A stretch of DNA of 14,306 nucleotides from Chloroflexota bacterium (GTDB lineage Bacteria; Chloroflexota; Dehalococcoidia; SZUA-161; SpSt-899), in contig QLUL01000012.1 in NCBI GenBank assembly GCA_018725425.1, forward strand, positions 1-14,306. The letters are read 5' to 3'. The position numbers and the translations under genes are program-made. Every line of letters starts with the position of its first letter. Position 1 is the first letter of the stretch. Below are positions 7,658 through 13,369 of the stretch, in pieces. The notes beneath the pieces are model-generated. The model was not told the DNA's origin. It saw only the letters and a program-made list of their open reading frames with translations, and did not search any database.

Positions 7658-8422
7658 CTATACAGCTTGAAGTATAGCAGCTTTGATTCTCTCAAGGCTA
7701 GCTTTACGAAGTCTCCTGTATTCCTTGTGATAGCGCCACCCCGTTGGGTAGGTTAGGAAAAGGGGGATCTGTTTTTCAAGATCGCTGATATGAGATTGAA
7801 CCAACTCACCCCTGTTTAGCCGATCGAGGCATCTTTCAATTTTATCCTCGGAAACAAGATTGAATATGTCTTTGTTAAATGTGACTACAGCCTTGACATC
7901 CATTTTATTCAACTCACTTCTGAATTCATCCCGTGCGTCGGGTTCAATGATTTGGCTCAACACCCTTTTCTTAAAAATTCTACGGATGTCATCAGGCGAA
8001 CGTGTTGGAAAGGCATAGTAACAATAGAAACATAATTCAAATGCTCCTGAGTATGTGACCCTAAGGAACATGTTGCGAAGGCATTCTGGATTACGTTTTC
8101 CTTCTGGAATTGAAAACCAACCTGCATTTCCCATGATGGGCCAAAAAAGATTCTCGCGGTTTTTCCTGCTTGGCGATAGAAACATGCCTTGTTTAATGGA
8201 GTAGGGGTGAGGATTAGAGAACAGTAGCATGACTCGCGGCCTCCCACTTGGTATCAGAGGGATAAGTCTCTCGGAGGTGAACTTGACCTCCTTTTTTACA
8301 TGGTCGAATGAGATCAGAGGATCTTCATCAAGGTAAGCGCCTATGAGCTTGGTAGCGCGCTCCTTGATACTTTCATACTCTTGGTCCAAAGGATAGGATT
8401 TCTGAAAGTTTATTTCTGACAA
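7658..8422 (-). CDS. Unrecognised 254-residue protein, probable integron cassette gene
   Basis: I do not recognise the family. The start is a TTG at 8422-8420 preceded by GAGGT at a spacing of 7; no ATG fits better. Features that can be seen: a charged N-terminal helix, then RVMLLFSNPHPYS at 63-75, a hydrophobic aromatic stretch FELCFYCYYAFP at 128-139, VKAVVTFNKDIF at 176-187, and PLFLTYPTGWRYHKEYRRLR near 220-239. The strand-plus-NPHP and the late conserved-looking loop are faintly reminiscent of uracil-DNA-glycosylase-fold proteins, but too weak to claim. No signal peptide or clear membrane span. It ends 21 bases before the attC-like site and starts about 55 bases after a matching boundary heptamer, so it fits a single-gene cassette. 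Expression probably comes from the IS-end promoter at 8529-8557. Confidence 0.75.
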   Translation of the reverse strand: MSEINFQKSYPLDQEYESIKERATKLIGAYLDEDPLISFDHVKKEVKFTSERLIPLIPSGRPRVMLLFSNPHPYSIKQGMFLSPSRKNRENLFWPIMGNAGWFSIPEGKRNPECLRNMFLRVTYSGAFELCFYCYYAFPTRSPDDIRRIFKKRVLSQIIEPDARDEFRSELNKMDVKAVVTFNKDIFNLVSEDKIERCLDRLNRGELVQSHISDLEKQIPLFLTYPTGWRYHKEYRRLRKASLERIKAAILQAV

Positions 8423-8426
8423 AGGA

Positions 8427-8507
8427 TTACCTCAGATTTTCAGGGCCATCAATGCAGCGGAGTTGTGAGGAAGAACACATGACAATTACTAGGCCGAGAC
8501 TTTCCAT
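8427..8507 (-). CDS. 26-codon leader ORF ahead of the first cassette gene
   Basis: ATG at 8507-8505 is preceded by AAGGAG at 5 bases, the best ribosome site in this region. The frame encodes MESLGLVIVMCSSSQL and ten more residues, then stops at TAA (8429-8427). The next gene's GAGGT ribosome site overlaps this stop, so the two would be translationally coupled. It begins outside the presumed cassette and ends inside it, much like ORF-11 of the class 1 integron attI1 site, which helps translate cassette genes. The peptide itself is probably not functional. Confidence 0.45.
   Translation of the reverse strand: MESLGLVIVMCSSSQLRCIDGPENLR
8477..8483 (-). other. Candidate attI-side cassette junction heptamer
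   Basis: The minus strand reads GTCATGT, identical to the terminal heptamer of the attC-like site at 7515-7509. It lies where the attI/cassette junction would be expected, upstream of the first cassette gene. A seven-base match alone is weak evidence. Confidence 0.3.
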
Positions 8508-8528
8508 CTAATCTCCTTGTGGGATTGT

Positions 8529-8557
8529 ATTATACGGAAAGATTCCGTACAATGCAA
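8529..8557 (-). promoter_or_regulatory. Outward hybrid promoter at the IS end
   Basis: TTGCAT (8557-8552) inside the IS end, a 17-base spacer and a perfect TATAAT (8534-8529) outside it read leftward into the 26-codon ORF and the cassette genes. The -35 belongs to the element and the -10 to the flank if the IS end is at about 8539. Confidence 0.6.
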
Positions 8558-8614
8558 CTGGAGAAGCACCTCGTGGAAACCTCCCCAGACCCTGCTATTG
8601 TTATATAGTAGACA

Positions 8615-9502
8615 TTATTGGAAATAGGCGGCTGCCGGTGTCGACTTTGAGCGATATGCAGTTCTGAAGTTGTGCAAGCCGCACGCGATTTCCATGACCA
8701 GGTCAACAAACTTATCTTTGGTGTTACGAAATATGTCTTTGACAATACGACACCGTTTAATACCCGAAATCACATGCTCAACTATGACACGTACTTTGGA
8801 GATAAGCGCGTTGCGCTGTTTATCCTCTTCAGACAGTTCTCGACCACGAGGCTTCTTCTCAGGCTGCTGGATGTTGAGCCCTGGAGGTTCATATCCTTGA
8901 AAGCCGGTGTCTTTGTACAGGGTACTCTCTTCAGGAAAAGTCGGTTGTTCTTCATCGCAGATCTTCTTGTCGTGTTTCTTGCCTTCGCAGGTGCCGCTGA
9001 GGTATTTCACTTGCCGGCTGCCGAGGCTGACAACGACGTTGTTTTTCACCGTATGGGTCTTCTTCTTGCCGCTGTAGTACTGCTTTTGCTCCTCGTTGTC
9101 TTTCGGTCGTTGTCTCTTTCGTTCCGTGCCGTCGATCCCAAACTTGGTTTCACCACTCTCGGCGAGACTTGCCGCAAGCTGGGCTGGATTGCGTTCGGGT
9201 AAGTGACCCATAAAGGTCAACGCCCGTTTTAGCACCTCACTCAAGGTTTGAATCCAATAGCAGGCTTGCCCTTGAGTCATGCCAAATTCAAAAGCAAGTA
9301 TCTCCTGAAGGGGGTAGGTTTTGAGATAGTGCAAGATGAACAGTAACTTATCGGCTGTTGTACGCAAGGCAGGTTTACGTCCACCGCCTGGTTGACGCTG
9401 ACGGTTCTGATTAGAGGAGGCAGTCTCTTTGACGCAGGCTTCCCAGGCAGTCTGGAAGTGTTTCAACAATTCCTCGAACTCTGCCCGATCCAAACTGGTC
9501 AT
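8615..9502 (-). CDS. IS5-family DDE transposase
   Basis: A 295-residue transposase starting at the ATG at 9502-9500; an in-frame TTG three codons earlier is possible. Residues about 45-95 form the N-terminal helix-turn-helix (GGGRKPALRTT, then LLFILHYLKTYPLQE and GMTQGQACYWI). The DDE_Tnp_4-type catalytic core shows GIDGTERKRQRP (D124), YSGKKKTHTVKNNVVV, KDTGFQGY (D198) and VIVEHVISGIKR (E242). It is intact, with no frameshift. The start overlaps the stop of a 16-codon ORF (ATGA), so translation may be coupled. Confidence 0.92.
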   Translation of the reverse strand: MTSLDRAEFEELLKHFQTAWEACVKETASSNQNRQRQPGGGRKPALRTTADKLLFILHYLKTYPLQEILAFEFGMTQGQACYWIQTLSEVLKRALTFMGHLPERNPAQLAASLAESGETKFGIDGTERKRQRPKDNEEQKQYYSGKKKTHTVKNNVVVSLGSRQVKYLSGTCEGKKHDKKICDEEQPTFPEESTLYKDTGFQGYEPPGLNIQQPEKKPRGRELSEEDKQRNALISKVRVIVEHVISGIKRCRIVKDIFRNTKDKFVDLVMEIACGLHNFRTAYRSKSTPAAAYFQ

Positions 9503-9549
9503 AGCTCGCAAAAGCTGTGGCTGTTCTTGACCTTATTGTAAGTGAACAT
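9499..9549 (-). CDS. 16-codon leader ORF coupled to the transposase
   Basis: ATG at 9549-9547 with GAGGAG 8-9 bases upstream, encoding MFTYNKVKNSHSFCEL. Its TGA overlaps the transposase ATG as ATGA. The transposase has no clear ribosome site of its own, so coupled reinitiation would set transposase levels. Confidence 0.4.
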   Translation of the reverse strand: MFTYNKVKNSHSFCEL

Positions 9550-9639
9550 GGTTTCTACTCCTCAGTAATAAGTGTTGTCAGAAGTAGATTATACACGGAA
9601 TCTTATTTCCGATAAAGTCTAGTATACATCAAGTCCCAG

Positions 9640-9673
9640 CCCCATGTAATCCTATTACACGGGGCAAGTCCCC
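9640..9673. repeat. Hairpin with two mutually exclusive pairings, upstream of the integrase remnant
   Basis: CCCCATGTAAT (9640-9650) pairs with ATTACACGGGG (9654-9664) across a 3-base loop with one mismatch. The same GGGG can instead pair with CCCC at 9670-9673. It lies in the former leader/attI zone of the integrase. No U-run follows, so it is not an intrinsic terminator. Confidence 0.4.
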
Positions 9674-9701
9674 GACAACTTCTCAGAAAGGAGCGGGAAT
9701 A

Positions 9702-9805
9702 ATGCAACGACGGCCCAAGAAACTCCTCGACCAGGCCTGTACTGAGCTTGTCGAAGTATCCGAGAGGCCATCCGGCTCAAACACTACTCCATCCGCACCG
9801 AAGAG
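9702..9805 (+). pseudogene. Integron-type tyrosine recombinase (integrase) N-terminal remnant
   Basis: The ATG at 9702 has a strong AAAGGAG site at 9687-9693. The frame reads MQRRPKKLLDQ. Removing 23 bases (9736-9758) restores a frame that continues VREAIRLKHYSIRTEE up to 9805. Together these match the start of integron and related phage-type integrases, whose N-terminal SAM-like domain typically reads LLDQVREAIR then HYSIRTE. After 9805 the similarity stops and a dispersed repeat begins at 9809; the catalytic domain is absent. It is transcribed away from the cassette genes, the standard integron layout. It is dead as a recombinase. A plain XerC-like or phage integrase remnant remains possible. 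Confidence 0.65.
9736..9758. repeat. 23-bp repeat inserted in the integrase remnant
   Basis: The segment contains ACTGAGCTTGTCGAAGTA. This is the core of a small dispersed repeat (GAGCTTGTCGAA) known from many environmental bacterial genomes, where it is translated as ELVE-like insertions. Taking it out rejoins CAG-G and TC-CGA-GAG into an intact integrase reading frame. Confidence 0.6.
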
Positions 9806-9808
9806 CCC

Positions 9809-9853
9809 TCAGTCAATAGACTTAGCGCAATTGCGACAAAACAGCGTTTTGTT
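9809..9853. repeat. Dispersed double-palindrome repeat, copy 1
   Basis: TCAGTCAATA, a 6-base insertion (GACTTA), then GCGCAATTGCG and ACAAAACAGCGTTTTGTT. It matches 10831-10869. It contains the palindrome CGCAATTGCG and a 7-bp stem, ACAAAAC with GTTTTGT. It starts where the integrase similarity ends and lies 13 bases beyond the NYN gene's stop. Confidence 0.65.
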
Positions 9854-9866
9854 CGGTGCCAATCAA

Positions 9867-10508
9867 CTACCAAAGATCTGGTTTCTTTATCTCGGTTCCA
9901 TCAGCCAAAACAAGAGGATCAGGAAATTGGCATTTTAGACATGACCGCAACTTGATGGAGAATGACTCCGGTGCAATCTTCGCGAGCTCGGCATTGGTGC
10001 GTTTGTACGGAAACGCGAAGAAGATAGGTTTGTTTGGAAATATGCGCTTACAAGTGACAACAGCCGGCGCAAGGTCAGTGTCACCTGTCATCAAAATTGC
10101 CGTGTCGCATTGCTCGAGATGACAGATCTCGAATAGTTTCGTGGCGATGGCAACATCGGTTTCCTTTTCTTCATGAGTGAAGAAATCTCGATTGCACTTG
10201 TTGCAATGGACGCTCTTCTTCTTGAAGCGTCCAAGTTGAACGTCAACTCCAGACGCCCGCAAACACCTCATGTAGAGTGCATGTCGGTCAATCTTGTCTT
10301 GTGAGCGGTGTGTGGGAGGCGCAGAGAAATAGTAGATATGCTCCATATCTGCTCTCTTGCCTCCGATCCGACCTGCGAGCGGTAAATATGAGCAACATAA
10401 CTTCCTTAGATCAAGCCACTTGGCAGTAGCAGCTCTGCCATCATGATGAGCTTCAACTAAGGAGTGATAGAGATTGAAACCGTCAACAAGGAAAATAGTC
10501 CTGTTCAT
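9867..10508 (-). CDS. NYN-domain (PIN-like) putative ribonuclease
   Basis: A 213-residue protein starting at the ATG at 10508-10506. The NYN/DUF88 fold is shown by IFLVDGFNLYHSL at 5-17 (D9), EKETDVAIATKLFEI at 114-128 (E116, D118) and LMTGDTDLAPAV at 139-150 (D143, D145), the acidic metal site of this nuclease superfamily. A CNKC pair at 102-105 near H112 suggests a small metal-binding loop. Family members are RNases or predicted RNases, some linked to toxins and defence; the substrate is unknown here. The ribosome site is weak (GAGTGAG). The gene is preceded by a promoter and an intrinsic terminator, suggesting attenuation. Its 3' side carries the dispersed palindromic repeat. It could be a former integron cassette, but no attC was found. 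Confidence 0.88.
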   Translation of the reverse strand: MNRTIFLVDGFNLYHSLVEAHHDGRAATAKWLDLRKLCCSYLPLAGRIGGKRADMEHIYYFSAPPTHRSQDKIDRHALYMRCLRASGVDVQLGRFKKKSVHCNKCNRDFFTHEEKETDVAIATKLFEICHLEQCDTAILMTGDTDLAPAVVTCKRIFPNKPIFFAFPYKRTNAELAKIAPESFSIKLRSCLKCQFPDPLVLADGTEIKKPDLW

Positions 10509-10524
10509 AACTCACTCGACTAAT

Positions 10525-10554
10525 AAAAAACCCTCCGGATCGCAATCCGGAGGG
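10525..10554 (-). terminator. Intrinsic terminator directly upstream of the NYN gene
   Basis: On the minus strand CCCTCCGGAT, loop TGCG, ATCCGGAGGG form a perfect 10-bp GC-rich stem (10554-10531), followed by TTTTTT (10530-10525). It points toward the NYN gene and ends 16 bases before its ATG. Confidence 0.85.
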
Positions 10555-10592
10555 GGCCAGTGAACAAGCAGTCCACTGGGGATGAACTTCCT
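10525..10592 (-). ncRNA. Candidate short leader RNA / small RNA ahead of the NYN gene
   Basis: It is bounded by the promoter at 10626-10599 and the terminator at 10554-10525, giving a transcript of about 68 bases. Before the terminator stem is a second hairpin, CCAGTG (10577-10572) with CACTGG (10563-10558). No convincing peptide ORF lies in it. It could be an attenuator leader or a free small RNA. I do not recognise a known riboswitch. Confidence 0.4.
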
Positions 10593-10598
10593 ATTACA

Positions 10599-10626
10599 TT
10601 TATACCATTTTTTTCAGCTTTGTCAA
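10599..10626 (-). promoter_or_regulatory. Sigma-70-like promoter for the NYN leader
   Basis: A perfect TTGACA (10626-10621), a 16-base A-rich spacer and TATAAA (10604-10599) on the minus strand. It is the only good promoter before the NYN gene and lies 38 bases or less upstream of the first leader hairpin. Confidence 0.65.
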
Positions 10627-10642
10627 TCCCTGTTAATCCCCC

Positions 10643-10742
10643 TCAATCCGTGAGTCCAGACTCAAAAGGCTCACCTTGTGGGTGATGGTGGTCTAAGCGA
10701 ATGTGTTTAGCTTTCTCTTCAGGGCTTCTATTCACGGATTAA
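10643..10742 (+). repeat. MITE-like ~98-bp repeat, copy 1
   Basis: The ends AATCCGTGA (10645-10653) and TCACGGATT (10732-10740) are perfect inverted repeats. The body aligns with the reverse complement of 10908-11003. The ends match closely and AGA...TCAAAAG, CTTG.TGG.TGATG and TTTC.CTTC.GG match inside. It has no coding capacity. Confidence 0.7.
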
Positions 10743-10778
10743 GGCCTTTTCCCTGCACTTGACACAATAGGCCTGCAT
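10728..10778 (-). pseudogene. Broken DUF5679-like zinc-ribbon gene fragment
   Basis: An ATG at 10778-10776 with AAGGAGG 5 bases upstream opens the frame MQAYCVKCREKALIRE and stop. The first eleven residues match the start of DUF5679 proteins, short zinc-ribbon proteins of about 45-60 residues common in Chloroflexota, which carry a CVKC pair and a second CPVCG pair. The second pair is missing. The match ends where the MITE-like repeat begins (TTAATCCGTGAA), so the repeat interrupted or replaced the rest. Recognition rests on a very short match. Confidence 0.45.
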
Positions 10779-10830
10779 CTCGTCCTCCTTGAGCGTGAAT
10801 TTTGACTAGAGATTAACACGTAGATGGCGA

Positions 10831-10869
10831 TCAGTCAATAGCGCAATTGCGACAAAACATCATTTTGTT
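10831..10869. repeat. Dispersed double-palindrome repeat, copy 2
   Basis: TCAGTCAATA joins directly to GCGCAATTGCG and ACAAAACATCATTTTGTT. It is identical to 9809-9853 except for a 6-base insertion and the hairpin loop. It lies between the two MITE-like copies. The surrounding 10870-10907 shows nothing recognisable. Confidence 0.65.
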
Positions 10870-10907
10870 GCCTCCGGCTTGTGAGGCCACATAATTGGTT
10901 GACCACC

Positions 10908-11003
10908 TGAATCCGTGAATGAAACGTCCGAAGTGAAATTAAGTAGATTCATCTGGGTCATCATCCACCAAGCGGCTCTTTTGAATTCTGACTCACGGAT
11001 TGA
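10908..11003 (-). repeat. MITE-like ~98-bp repeat, copy 2 (inverted relative to copy 1)
   Basis: AATCCGTGA at 10910-10918 and TCACGGATT at 10993-11001 bound it. Its reverse complement aligns with 10643-10742 over the full length with small gaps. The stretch 11004-11126 downstream of it has no gene or structure I can identify. Confidence 0.7.
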
Positions 11004-11126
11004 AGAACCAAAGGGATGCTTGATTTTTGCCGATTCTGTCTGTTAGAATGGGTTTCAGAAAGGAGGCAAGCAGTTGGTCTAGCAAGCGATTAGTAGCTTG
11101 TGGCATACGAATTTCAAAGTGCAGAG

Positions 11127-11260
11127 TGCAAATTGAAAATGCAAAATGCCAGGAAAACTTCATAAAACTGACTTGCCCCGTTCCCCGCCTTCGCGGGGAC
11201 AAGGTAATATTTATCGGGGTGGGGAAAATTTGACTTTTGCAATTTGCAATTTACAATTTG
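11127..11260. repeat. AT-rich inverted repeat pair around a GC-rich hairpin
   Basis: TGCAAATTGAAAATGCAAAA at 11127-11146 is approximately inverted at 11234-11260 (CTTTTGCAATTTGCAATT and on). Between them CCCCGC (11183-11188) pairs with GCGGGG (11193-11198), and further CCCC and GGGG blocks flank this. No T-run follows on either strand, so it is not a clear terminator for cobQ. It looks like an ordinary intergenic repeat unit. Confidence 0.4.
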
Positions 11261-11263
11261 AAT

Positions 11264-12775
11264 TTACCCGAACGAAGTGAGGGTTATCTTGTAGATACGC
11301 CCTATATCAAGGCTCTCCCGCACTATCATGGCAAGCTTGTCGTATTGCTCCTCTCTTGATGGCAGCTCACTTTGCGTTTCGAGTGGGCAGTCAGGCTTTA
11401 TGTTGTGCAGCAGACCACGTCGAAAGCGTTCATTGTCGAAGAGCCCGTGGAGGTAGGTGCCGAAGACCATGCCATCGTGTCCCACCGCCCCATCGGGATG
11501 ATTTCCGTCCTCTCCTAACCTTTGTGTGATCTCAAAGGCCGGGGGAGCATCCCCACCAAGAGTCTGACCCATGTGGATCTCATATCCCGTCAGATGCTCC
11601 CCGGTGAGTCCCCGGAACAAGCCCTCGCTGGCGGCAATCCTTGCCCTGACCTGATGAGTCGTTTTCTCGCTTTCAAATGTGGTGACGATATCAAGTAAGC
11701 CTAATCCCTCGATAGCCGTCCTCTCCGACTCGACCCGGTGCGGGTCCTCTATCCTCTTGCCAAGCATCTGAAAGCCCCCGCAGATGCCGATAACGGGCGT
11801 TCCTGCCCGGGCTTTGTTCAGGATTACCTCGGCCAGCCGGGTCTCTTTTAGATGGGCAAGATCGGCAATGGTACTCTTGGAGCCGGGGATGATTATCAGG
11901 TCGGGATTACCGAGCTGCCAGGGAGCACTTATATAGCGCAATCGGACCCCTGCTTCCTGCTGCAAAGGCTCGAAATCGGTGGAGTTAGAGATGCGCCGGA
12001 GATAGACCACCGCGATATCAATCCCACATTCCCGGTTCCATTCACCCGCCTCTCCCTGATATATGGAGTCCTCTTCATTGATCATGATGTTGTGATAGTA
12101 GGGCACCACACCGAGAACCGGAATCCCGGTGTGCTCCTCCAGGTAATCGAGTCCCGGTTGGAGAATGGAGATATCGCCACGAAATTTATTGATGATAAAC
12201 CCTTTAATCCTCTCCGCCTCCTCCTCCAGCAACACGACGGTTCCTATCAGCGAGGCGAAAACCCCACCTTTGTCAATATCTCCCACGAGGAGAACCGGCG
12301 ATTGAGCCAGCCTGGCGATGCTCATATTCACCATCTCGAAGCGGCGGAGGTTTATCTCCGCCGGGCTCCCGGCACCTTCGATTATTACGATGTCGTACCG
12401 GGAACGCAGCCGGGCTAGAGATTGTTCGATTATTGAAAATAGGTCGGGGGTGTGCTTGTAGTAGTCACGGGCGCTTACTGTCATCCTGGGCTTTCCCATG
12501 ACCACGACCTGCGACTTAGCATCGGCCTCGGGCTTGAGCAGCACTGGATTCATATCAACGGCAGGCTCGATCCCGGCAGCTTCGGCCTGCACCACCTGGG
12601 CCCGTCCCATCTCGAGGCCGTCTCTCGTCACAAAGGAATTCAGCGCCATGTTTTGCGACTTGAAGGGTACTACGTTGAAACCATCCTGATGCATGATGCG
12701 ACACAGGGCGGCAACGATGATGCTCTTGCCGACCGAGGAGCCGGTACCCTGGATCATCAGCGTTTTGGCGGTCAT
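11264..12775 (-). CDS. cobQ: Cobyric acid synthase (adenosylcobyrate synthase)
   Basis: A 503-residue glutamine-dependent amidase that converts adenosylcobyrinic acid a,c-diamide to adenosylcobyrate, amidating four side chains in the late cobalamin pathway. The N-terminal dethiobiotin-synthetase-like domain starts with MIQGTGSSVGKS (P-loop 10-18), then FKSQNMALNS at 38-47 and IIEGAGSPAEINL at 131-143. The C-terminal class I amidotransferase domain carries VIGICGGFQMLG with nucleophile C332 and TYLHGLFDN with H443. Length is normal for CobQ/CbiP and the gene is intact. The ATG at 12775-12773 lies 4 bases after the cobU stop and its AGAGG site overlaps that stop, so it is translated in the same operon. 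Confidence 0.96.
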   Translation of the reverse strand: MTAKTLMIQGTGSSVGKSIIVAALCRIMHQDGFNVVPFKSQNMALNSFVTRDGLEMGRAQVVQAEAAGIEPAVDMNPVLLKPEADAKSQVVVMGKPRMTVSARDYYKHTPDLFSIIEQSLARLRSRYDIVIIEGAGSPAEINLRRFEMVNMSIARLAQSPVLLVGDIDKGGVFASLIGTVVLLEEEAERIKGFIINKFRGDISILQPGLDYLEEHTGIPVLGVVPYYHNIMINEEDSIYQGEAGEWNRECGIDIAVVYLRRISNSTDFEPLQQEAGVRLRYISAPWQLGNPDLIIIPGSKSTIADLAHLKETRLAEVILNKARAGTPVIGICGGFQMLGKRIEDPHRVESERTAIEGLGLLDIVTTFESEKTTHQVRARIAASEGLFRGLTGEHLTGYEIHMGQTLGGDAPPAFEITQRLGEDGNHPDGAVGHDGMVFGTYLHGLFDNERFRRGLLHNIKPDCPLETQSELPSREEQYDKLAMIVRESLDIGRIYKITLTSFG

Positions 12776-12779
12776 ACCT

Positions 12780-13349
12780 CTATCCTTTCACCTTCATTGG
12801 AATGCCGGCGACCATGAAATAGACTTCACTGGCATATCGGGCAATGAGTTGGTTGGCTCTTCCCAGGAGGTCTGAGTACACCCGCCCCAGCCTGTTCTCC
12901 GACACCAGGCCGAGTCCGACCTCGTTGGAGACGATGATGAAGGTTGCACCGGTCTCTTGCATGAATTCAGCCAGTGCTTCTATTTCTGCCACGACTCGAT
13001 GCTTGGCATCCTTAGTGTCGAGCTCGCCTGATTCTGATAGCCCTCGTTCTTCGCCGAGCATGAGATTCGAGACCAGCAAAGTGAGGCAATCGATGAGCAC
13101 CACCTCGGCGTCGCCGATCCGCCCGGCAATTCCCCCTGCCAGATTCGCAGGGGCCTCCAGTGTTTGCCAGGAGAGCGGGCGCTGGCGCTGGTGCTCCGCA
13201 ATACGTGTCCTCATTTCTTCATCGAAGCCTTCAGCGGTGGCAACGAAGAGGACTTTGTCGCTGATACGGCCAGCCAGATCCAGGGCATAGCGGCTCTTCC
13301 CGCTACGCACTCCGCCCAGTATAAGGATATGCTTTCTATTCAAAGCCAA
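12780..13349 (-). CDS. cobU: Adenosylcobinamide kinase / adenosylcobinamide-phosphate guanylyltransferase
   Basis: A 189-residue bifunctional enzyme that phosphorylates adenosylcobinamide and then transfers GMP to it during nucleotide-loop assembly. The P-loop is GGVRSGKS at 12-19. EHQRQRPLSWQTLEAP holds H54, the expected guanylylated histidine, followed by DCLTLLVSN and SNEVGLGLVSENRLGRVYSDLLG. Length is typical and the gene is intact. The start is not certain: TTG at 13349-13347 has GAGG only 2 bases away, while TTG two codons later (13343-13341) has the same GAGG at 8 bases and may be the true start. It is first of the two-gene cob operon; no cobalamin riboswitch was seen upstream. Confidence 0.95.
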   Translation of the reverse strand: MALNRKHILILGGVRSGKSRYALDLAGRISDKVLFVATAEGFDEEMRTRIAEHQRQRPLSWQTLEAPANLAGGIAGRIGDAEVVLIDCLTLLVSNLMLGEERGLSESGELDTKDAKHRVVAEIEALAEFMQETGATFIIVSNEVGLGLVSENRLGRVYSDLLGRANQLIARYASEVYFMVAGIPMKVKG

Positions 13350-13369
13350 GGCCTCGATTCCCTCTGAGG

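Larger units (their letters stand above)
8539..9604 (-). mobile_element. IS5-family insertion sequence, about 1.07 kb
   Basis: A transposase gene is flanked by short inverted ends. AAGATTCCGT at 8539-8548 is matched by its reverse complement at 9595-9604, and the similarity continues weakly inward. Both ends also contain their own small palindromes (CGGAA...TTCCG), so the exact edges are uncertain and I could not define a target duplication. Length is typical for the family. It sits between the integrase remnant and the cassette genes. Confidence 0.7.

Noticed and set aside
8672..9202. 176-aa plus-strand ORF opposite the transposase
   Set aside because: It is an antisense shadow of the IS5-family transposase gene with no ribosome site or domain.
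10620..11010. CRISPR array suggested by recurring TCACGGATT motifs
   Set aside because: The motifs alternate in orientation, spacing is irregular and the intervening sequences are homologous to each other, so they are ends of repeat elements.
11176..11222. Intrinsic terminator for cobQ
   Set aside because: A GC-rich stem exists but there is no T-run after it on the minus strand.
11027..11233. 68-aa plus-strand ORF
   Set aside because: It runs through AT-rich and GC-rich intergenic repeat sequence and has no coding signature.
11852..12418. 188-aa plus-strand ORF opposite cobQ
   Set aside because: It is a shadow of the clear cobQ coding frame, with low-complexity antisense composition and no recognisable motif.
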